This document shows positions 59,385-64,000 of a stretch of DNA of 64,000 bases, piece by piece. Each line of letters begins with the position of its first letter. The first letter of the stretch is position 1. The stretch is from Pseudomonadota bacterium. Its GTDB lineage: Bacteria > Pseudomonadota > Alphaproteobacteria > SHVP01. The DNA lies in NCBI GenBank assembly GCA_027622715.1, contig JAQBYN010000005.1:1-64000 (forward strand), written 5' to 3'. The notes beneath the pieces are model-generated. The model saw nothing but the letters and a program-made list of their open reading frames with translations. It searched no databases and was not told where the DNA came from. The position numbers and the translations under genes are program-made.

Positions 59385-60591
59385 TCCCGAACCGAAGGCA
59401 CCGATGCGCCGCGCGCAACGAGTCCTCTACCGCGTCGGGCGTATCGCCACGCGCAAGAATGAACCCGAGGTACCGGTTGCCTTCAGGCAGCGGCACGACA
59501 ATCTCACCGCGCGGAATACTGATCGTAACTTCGTGGATCCCGGGCGTGAACTGCGCCTCCGCCAAGCCATCGACATAATCGAGACAACCAGCGGCGGGGA
59601 TTGGAATCATCATCACGCCTGCCGCGCGATCTTCGCGGTTTGTTTCGACTGTCTGGCCGAGGGCATGGCGGACAATGATTTCTTCCAAACTCAAGCCGGT
59701 ACCGAAGCGTAGCGCGCGCCCACACAAGCCGCCGATTGACCGCGCTGCTACTTCCAGCACGTAAGCGTCGGTACCGTCGAGGCGAATCTCCGCATGGATT
59801 GGCCCGCTGTGCAGTCCCACAGCTGCAACGGCTTGGGCGGCAGCCCGCTGCACAACCTTTTGCTTCTCCTGATCCAGGCGTGAGGGCGTCACGTAGATCG
59901 TCTCTTCGAAATATGGACCATCAAGCGGGTCGGGCTTATCGAAAATCGCTAACGTCTTAAGCGTACCGTTGACCAGCAAACCTTCGAGCGCCACCTCGAC
60001 CCCCGGCACAAAAGACTCAACCAGGAGGGCCCGCGACGTTGGGCTGCGTAAGTTCGGATCTTCCGAACGCACGATCGCCGCTGTCCTGGAAAACGCGACT
60101 TCAAACGCCCGCTGATCGTCAGCACGAATGACCCCGCGACTGGCCGACATCGCGAGCGGCTTCACAACACAAGGAAACGCCACGCGGGTTCGGGCGGGAC
60201 CGTCAATCGGCAACACCTCGAACTGTGCCTGCGGCAATCCCGCAGCAGACAACACTTCCCTTAAGCGGCGCTTGTTGCCCGCGGCCTCAATTGAATCCGG
60301 TTTGTTGTGCGCCAGCCCCAGTGCTTGGCTGGCCCGCGCCGCGAGCAACGTGGGCCCTTCGTCCACGGCCACAATCGCGTCAAGCGGATGCAATACCGCA
60401 TAGTCCGCGATCTGGGTTACGCCGACGTTGTGATTGGAAAAATCGACTGAGAATGCACCGTCCCCCGGTAGCGCGGTGCCGGCCCCTTTGCCGACGCCCA
60501 CGACAACTTCGGCACCGGTGGCTTGGGCCGCTTTGAGAAAATCGCCGATCCGATAGGACGACGTCGGCACGAGCAGCAGAAGCCGAGGCAT
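59332..60591 (-). CDS. ATP-grasp ligase-like protein, partner of CCAEP-tail radical SAM gene
   Basis: The 419-residue protein has a preATP-grasp N-terminal Rossmann region (MPRLLLLVPTSSYRIGDFLK), an ATP-grasp domain from about 105 to 305 (including FPCVVKPLAMSASRGVIRAD, LLVESFVPGVEVALEGLLVN and GPIHAEIRLDGTDAYVLEVA with E and N-type magnesium ligands in EVAARSIGG), and a C-terminal tail. ATP-grasp enzymes form amide or ester-type bonds from carboxylate and amine via acyl phosphate. It starts 4 bases after the radical SAM stop, so is co-expressed with it, and overlaps the antiporter gene on the other strand by 53 bases. Confidence 0.85.
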   Translation of the reverse strand: MPRLLLLVPTSSYRIGDFLKAAQATGAEVVVGVGKGAGTALPGDGAFSVDFSNHNVGVTQIADYAVLHPLDAIVAVDEGPTLLAARASQALGLAHNKPDSIEAAGNKRRLREVLSAAGLPQAQFEVLPIDGPARTRVAFPCVVKPLAMSASRGVIRADDQRAFEVAFSRTAAIVRSEDPNLRSPTSRALLVESFVPGVEVALEGLLVNGTLKTLAIFDKPDPLDGPYFEETIYVTPSRLDQEKQKVVQRAAAQAVAAVGLHSGPIHAEIRLDGTDAYVLEVAARSIGGLCGRALRFGTGLSLEEIIVRHALGQTVETNREDRAAGVMMIPIPAAGCLDYVDGLAEAQFTPGIHEVTISIPRGEIVVPLPEGNRYLGFILARGDTPDAVEDSLRAAHRCLRFGISAPQSAPPVGSTDPER

Positions 60592-60595
60592 AGTT

Positions 60596-61981
60596 TTAGA
60601 TCGCGGCGCGCTGGAGGTCCGTTGGTTCGGCACAGCAGTACCAGGGCTCGCTCATGCGGGGTACCGTCGCGCCGATTTTCGCGACTGGCAGCGCTCGAGA
60701 TAGCCCCGCGGCGGCATGGGCAATGTCCCACAGGCGGCCAAATACCGCGCTTCTCGTATCGCCTGCGGCGTCGCCCGCTTCAACGGCCCGCTGAATGTCG
60801 CGCTGCAGTTCATCGACTCGCTGATCGACATGGCGCCAACCGTAGCTGAGGGCTTCGGCATCGAACGGGCCAATGGCGCTCGCCATCGCCGCGTGGCCGA
60901 CCAGCAAGGATCCCCTCGGCACGAGCAACCGAATCGCGAGCTGGACCGGTGCGACATGCTCAACCAGGTCAAGATCGGCAATGTCTTGAAGCAGCGCCGC
61001 GTAACTCGCCAAGCTGGTCCAGGGGGCGAAAGCGACAAACGTCGGCGATAGCGTGAGTCCGACTTGGCGCGCGAGTGCCAAGGCCTCGATGAAATCCCCC
61101 CGCGTGTGTCCTTTGTCCAGGATATCGAGGCTGTCGTCGTCCAGGGCCTCGACAGCGGTCGTCACAAACAGACAGCCGGTCTCAACAAGCGTTGGCAACA
61201 AATCGCGGTGTCGCAAGAGGTGCTCCACTTTGATGGTCACGTCGTATGTCAGATCGGGGAATCGCTCGTGAAGCGCGCTGACAACGCCGATACCGTGGCT
61301 CGGTCCGTTGAAGAAATCGGGATCGCCAAAGCTAATGTGCTGGGCACCGGCGGCCACTTGTTGTGCGATGTCAGCGACGACGATATCGCGTTGGACAATG
61401 CGAAACGCGCCGTCGTAAACCGGGACCACAGGACAATGCCGACACCGGTGCTTGCACCCCCGGCTTGCTTCGACGTAGCCCGCAACGCACTCCGCCCCAT
61501 CAGCCATGATGAGTTTTCCATATGACTCGAGCGGCGGCAGGCCGCTGCGATCGGGTACACGAAACTGTAGTTTTTCCAAGTGGATTGTCGCGCCGTTCCC
61601 GTTGATCTGGCGATCGGCGACTAGGTCGTCCAATACCTCGACGAGGGCTGCTTCGTATTCGCCGCCAATCACGCTCCCTACACCAAGCGATCGCAGATGC
61701 GCTTCATTCACTGGCGCATAGAGCCCGAAGGCGACGATATGAGCTTTCGGGTTGAGCGCCCTTACGCGCGGAATAATCTCGGACGCCAATCGAGTGGCGG
61801 TGTGCATCGGCACATGGAAAGCGACAAGTCCTGCGCGCCCGATTTCGGCCTCGTCGAGGCGATCAAGCGATAGGTCGAGGCAGGTCACCGTTGCGCCGGC
61901 CTCCCGCAGCCAAGCGGCGGGCGATGCCAGCCCCAGGGGCTGGTGTCCGAGGTCGTATGTCGAAACAAGTACGGCGTGCAT
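60596..61981 (-). CDS. CUAEP/CCAEP-tail radical SAM protein (Cys-Cys form)
   Basis: The 461-residue protein has a B12-binding-like N-terminal domain (about 1-120), then a radical SAM barrel with CxxxCxxC in EASRGCKHRCRHCPV (C176, C180, C183) for the 4Fe-4S cluster and SAM. The far C-terminus reads EPWYCCAEPTDLQRAAI with C449 (TGC) and C450 (TGT). The CCAEP tail is the hallmark of a family whose other members have selenocysteine at the second position. Here both are cysteine, with no TGA. The reaction is unknown; ATG 61981 is preferred, 61996 possible. It lies between a NifU-type gene and an ATP-grasp gene. Confidence 0.85.
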   Translation of the reverse strand: MHAVLVSTYDLGHQPLGLASPAAWLREAGATVTCLDLSLDRLDEAEIGRAGLVAFHVPMHTATRLASEIIPRVRALNPKAHIVAFGLYAPVNEAHLRSLGVGSVIGGEYEAALVEVLDDLVADRQINGNGATIHLEKLQFRVPDRSGLPPLESYGKLIMADGAECVAGYVEASRGCKHRCRHCPVVPVYDGAFRIVQRDIVVADIAQQVAAGAQHISFGDPDFFNGPSHGIGVVSALHERFPDLTYDVTIKVEHLLRHRDLLPTLVETGCLFVTTAVEALDDDSLDILDKGHTRGDFIEALALARQVGLTLSPTFVAFAPWTSLASYAALLQDIADLDLVEHVAPVQLAIRLLVPRGSLLVGHAAMASAIGPFDAEALSYGWRHVDQRVDELQRDIQRAVEAGDAAGDTRSAVFGRLWDIAHAAAGLSRALPVAKIGATVPRMSEPWYCCAEPTDLQRAAI

Positions 61982-62001
61982 GGGTACGTTCCGCATTCGT
62001 A

Positions 62002-62853
62002 CTAGTACGCTTCCATGCCCCCTTTTCCAGCCTGGAAATACGGGTTTTGCCCCCCGGCATGGTCGGTCGAATCCAATACGGCATTGATCGAGGGGACGGC
62101 CTGTTTGATCGCGACTTCCACACCTTGCTTGAGCGTAACGTCCGCCATGCCGCAGCCCTGGCAACCACCCTCCAACCGGATATAGACAGTGTCGCCCTGG
62201 ACATCGACGAGCGCGATGTGCCCGCCGTGTGACGCTACCGACGGGTTGATCTGTTCGTCCAAGACCCTCCTGACCGCCAGCCCTTCTGGCGTATCGAGAC
62301 CGGGTTTGGGAATGGCGTCGAGATGATCGACGACGCGCTCAACCTCGGGCACGAAATGGCGAATCATGTTTTCGATTCCGCCGATCAAGCTTCGCGCCGA
62401 GCCCTTCAACTCCAAAATGACGTCGCCGTCCTCGTAGCCGACAAATATCACCTCACCGCCGTCGCGGCTGACGACCGGCATCACGCGCTCTTCAATGATC
62501 TCGCGAATCCGCGCGCTCACAGGGTCGTCCGCGCCTGCAGTTGGGGCAATCGAGACACCGTCGTCGTTCATGATCGGATGACCGAGCGTCAGGTGATCCA
62601 TGATCGCAACGAGCATGGCCGGCTTGAGTGCCGCCCAATCGGACTGGGGCTGTTTCTCAATCACGATCGTGGTCTGAAGAAGTGTGACCCGTGAAATGTC
62701 TCCCGCCTCAAACAGGCGCGCCGCCAACGGGGAAGCCGTTTTGGCCTCGTCGTGACTGACGTAGGTCACTTCGCCGCCACCCGCTAGAACTTCGCGGCCT
62801 GGATTGAATCGAAGCTGGGACGGATCCTCAAGCTGCTCGGTTTGAATGAACAT
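62002..62853 (-). CDS. NifU/Nfu-type iron-sulfur carrier with degenerate second NifU domain
   Basis: The 283-residue protein has an N-terminal Nfu_N-like domain (about 1-90, FIQTEQLEDPSQLRFNPGRE). Two NifU-like domains follow. The first (about 108-170) lacks its cysteines: the equivalent loop reads LKGSARSLIGG. The second (about 188-255) has the functional C-x2-C in LEGGCQGCGMADVTLKQGVE. It should bind and deliver one Fe-S cluster per dimer. Three domains is unusual; most Nfu proteins have one NifU domain. It heads an operon with the radical SAM and ATP-grasp genes (20-base and 4-base gaps) and would supply clusters to the radical SAM enzyme. Confidence 0.85.
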   Translation of the reverse strand: MFIQTEQLEDPSQLRFNPGREVLAGGGEVTYVSHDEAKTASPLAARLFEAGDISRVTLLQTTIVIEKQPQSDWAALKPAMLVAIMDHLTLGHPIMNDDGVSIAPTAGADDPVSARIREIIEERVMPVVSRDGGEVIFVGYEDGDVILELKGSARSLIGGIENMIRHFVPEVERVVDHLDAIPKPGLDTPEGLAVRRVLDEQINPSVASHGGHIALVDVQGDTVYIRLEGGCQGCGMADVTLKQGVEVAIKQAVPSINAVLDSTDHAGGQNPYFQAGKGGMEAY

Positions 62854-62858
62854 ATTTA

Positions 62859-62882
62859 ATCCTGACTAATTCAGTCGATTAT
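62859..62882 (-). promoter_or_regulatory. candidate IscR-type operator upstream of the NifU-radical SAM operon
   Basis: On the minus strand ATAATCGACTGAATTAGTCAGG, an imperfect palindrome centred on GACT-GAATT-AGTC, starts 5 bases upstream of the ATG at 62853. It fits the type 1 IscR motif ATASYYGACTRWWWYAGTC and following bases at nearly all informative positions. Its AGGA also serves as ribosome site, so IscR binding could affect transcription just at the start. This is a motif match only. Confidence 0.5.
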
Positions 62883-63073
62883 TGCGCAATGTACGCATTT
62901 GCGGCCAGCAATCAAGGGCGGCTGCGGCCGGCTCAATGCGGCCTCACAACCCCGCGACTACAGAAACGTACGCATTGAAATCGAACCGCGCGTAGCCTAA
63001 ATTGGTGAGTATTCGCAACGGCGGCCGCCGACTTTCTCTACAATATTACCGTTGTTTCTTATTATGAACAAAG

Positions 63074-64000
63074 GTGTTTGATCTCCGCGACCCGGTTGGC
63101 TGCCGGATAGGGGGAACTATCCCTGAGGCCCAAACGGCGCGAGCCGAACCGGGTAGCCGCCTCGCCTTGGCCGAGCGGTTCCATCGATGCCGTGCGCTCA
63201 CCGAGCATCTCGCCGCCCATTTGGCGCCCGAAGACCAAGTGCCCCAGTCGATGCCGGATGCCAGCCCGACCAAGTGGCACCGGGCCCACACGACCTGGTT
63301 CTTCGACACGTTTCTCCTACAACCCCATTTGCCCGGCTACGCCTCGCCGAACCCGACATACGGCTATTTGTTTAATTCGTACTACGAAGCCTCGGGCGCC
63401 CGGCATCCGCGACCGCAACGGGGTTTGCTATCCCGGCCGACGGTGGCCGAGGTCGGGGATTACCGTCGGGTCGTCGACGAGGCCATGGCACGGCTGATCG
63501 AGTCCGCCGACGACCAACAATGGGCCGCGATCGCCCCGCTGATTGAGCTCGGCATTGCCCATGAAGAGCAGCATGACGAACTGATCCTGATGGATGTTCT
63601 TCACCTTTTTTCGCATAACGCCCTGCGCCCTGCGTTTGCGCCTTTCCGCCCAGCGGGCGCGGGCCAAGCCATGCCGCCTGAGTGGATCTTTTTTGATGGC
63701 GGCATTGTTGAGGTTGGCCACGACGGCGAAGGCTTCGCCTTTGATTGTGAGGGCCCGCGCCACCAGGCATTGCTGCGGCCGTTTCGCCTCGCATCGCGTC
63801 TGGTTACCAACGGCGAGTGGCGGGCGTTCATGGCCGACGGCGGCTATGAGCGGGCCGATATTTGGCTGTCGGACGGTTGGGCCACGGTCAAACAGGAACA
63901 ATGGCGCGCACCGCTCTACTGGGAACAGATTGACGGCGCCTGGCAGGCGATGACGTTGTCGGGCATGCACCCGATTGAGGATGCCGCGCCGGTCTGCCAT
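63074..64000 (+). CDS. egtB: ergothioneine biosynthesis protein EgtB, C-terminus cut by window edge
   Basis: The frame from GTG 63074 runs 309 codons to the window edge without a stop. It has the DinB-like domain of EgtB with metal-binding histidines in SPTKWHRAHTTWFFDTFLLQ and LGIAHEEQHDELILMDVLHL (HxxxH and H-x3-x-E type), followed by the start of the sulfatase-modifying-factor-like domain FFDGGIVEVGHDGEGFAFDC. EgtB is the non-haem iron sulfoxide synthase that joins trimethylhistidine and a thiol in ergothioneine synthesis. A later TTG at 63167 is an alternative start. It is divergent from the NifU operon across a 220-base gap. Confidence 0.9.
   Translation, partial: MFDLRDPVGCRIGGTIPEAQTARAEPGSRLALAERFHRCRALTEHLAAHLAPEDQVPQSMPDASPTKWHRAHTTWFFDTFLLQPHLPGYASPNPTYGYLFNSYYEASGARHPRPQRGLLSRPTVAEVGDYRRVVDEAMARLIESADDQQWAAIAPLIELGIAHEEQHDELILMDVLHLFSHNALRPAFAPFRPAGAGQAMPPEWIFFDGGIVEVGHDGEGFAFDCEGPRHQALLRPFRLASRLVTNGEWRAFMADGGYERADIWLSDGWATVKQEQWRAPLYWEQIDGAWQAMTLSGMHPIEDAAPVCH

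Noticed and set aside
60632-60637. Possible selenocysteine at the CCAEP tail
   Set aside because: The two codons are TGC and TGT, with no TGA, so both residues are ordinary cysteine.
62881-62976. ATTGCGCAAT palindrome and two direct copies of GTACGCATT between nifU-like gene and egtB
   Set aside because: The copies are few and short, and no regulator motif could be matched, so no function is assigned.

Overview
The window (about 60% or more G+C, coding-dense, frequent GTG/TTG starts and 4-base ATGA/GTGA overlaps) looks like a chromosomal segment of a metabolically versatile alphaproteobacterium, probably Rhodospirillales-like. The gene content supports this: a sigma-54-driven psp locus with a divergent pspF, EgtB, alpha-methylacyl-CoA racemase, DUF1194, MipA/OmpV, and a Nfu/NifU-type carrier behind an IscR-like operator. 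No rRNA, tRNA, CRISPR array, phage or complete insertion sequence was seen.

Layout. 1-7.1 kb: a truncated M24 peptidase, a carboxymuconolactone-decarboxylase-like protein, an FAD dehydrogenase, two small paralogous ACT-domain genes each preceded by the same folded leader motif, a secreted DUF4402 protein, an acyl-CoA synthetase and a cysteine hydrolase. 7.2-12.6 kb: a DUF938 methyltransferase, two paralogous SAM-dependent methyltransferases of an unusual ~370-residue type, two toxin-antitoxin pairs back to back, and a gene-free stretch with a short T-rich repeat. 12.8-16.4 kb: a signalling operon (CHASE histidine kinase, Rcp1-like receiver, REC-GGDEF-GAF protein). 17.1-21.2 kb: racemase plus lutABC lactate oxidation. 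21.3-26.0 kb: a GldA/F/G-like ABC export system. 26.3-30.9 kb: Crp/Fnr regulator, ureidoglycolate lyase, two VOC proteins and a third methyltransferase of the same type. 31-40.7 kb: PAS histidine kinase, cysteine hydrolase, FIST sensor, DusA, Tag-like glycosylase, two SDRs and a very large SAM-cyclase-AAA-TPR protein. 40.7-50.7 kb: HDAC-like deacetylase, DUF1684, a third cysteine hydrolase, MipA, ArsC-like, RraA-like, a decayed peptide ABC transporter, a TPP enzyme, DUF1194 and an AlkA-like glycosylase. 50.7-56 kb: ribokinase, nucleoside hydrolase, glyoxalase and the psp locus. 56-64 kb: LLM oxidoreductase, discoidin-like secreted protein, cation/proton antiporter, then an operon NifU - radical SAM with a CCAEP tail - ATP-grasp, and divergently a truncated egtB.

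Most promising for new biology: (i) the paired RNA-like leader motif with compensatory base changes in front of the two ACT genes; (ii) the three-gene operon of an unusual Nfu protein, a Cys-Cys-Ala-Glu-Pro-tailed radical SAM enzyme and an ATP-grasp ligase under a candidate IscR operator, next to egtB; (iii) the extra small proteins at the head of the psp operon; (iv) the family of three ~370-residue methyltransferases; and (v) a peptide ABC transporter locus in decay, with a lost start codon and an in-frame ATPase/permease hybrid.
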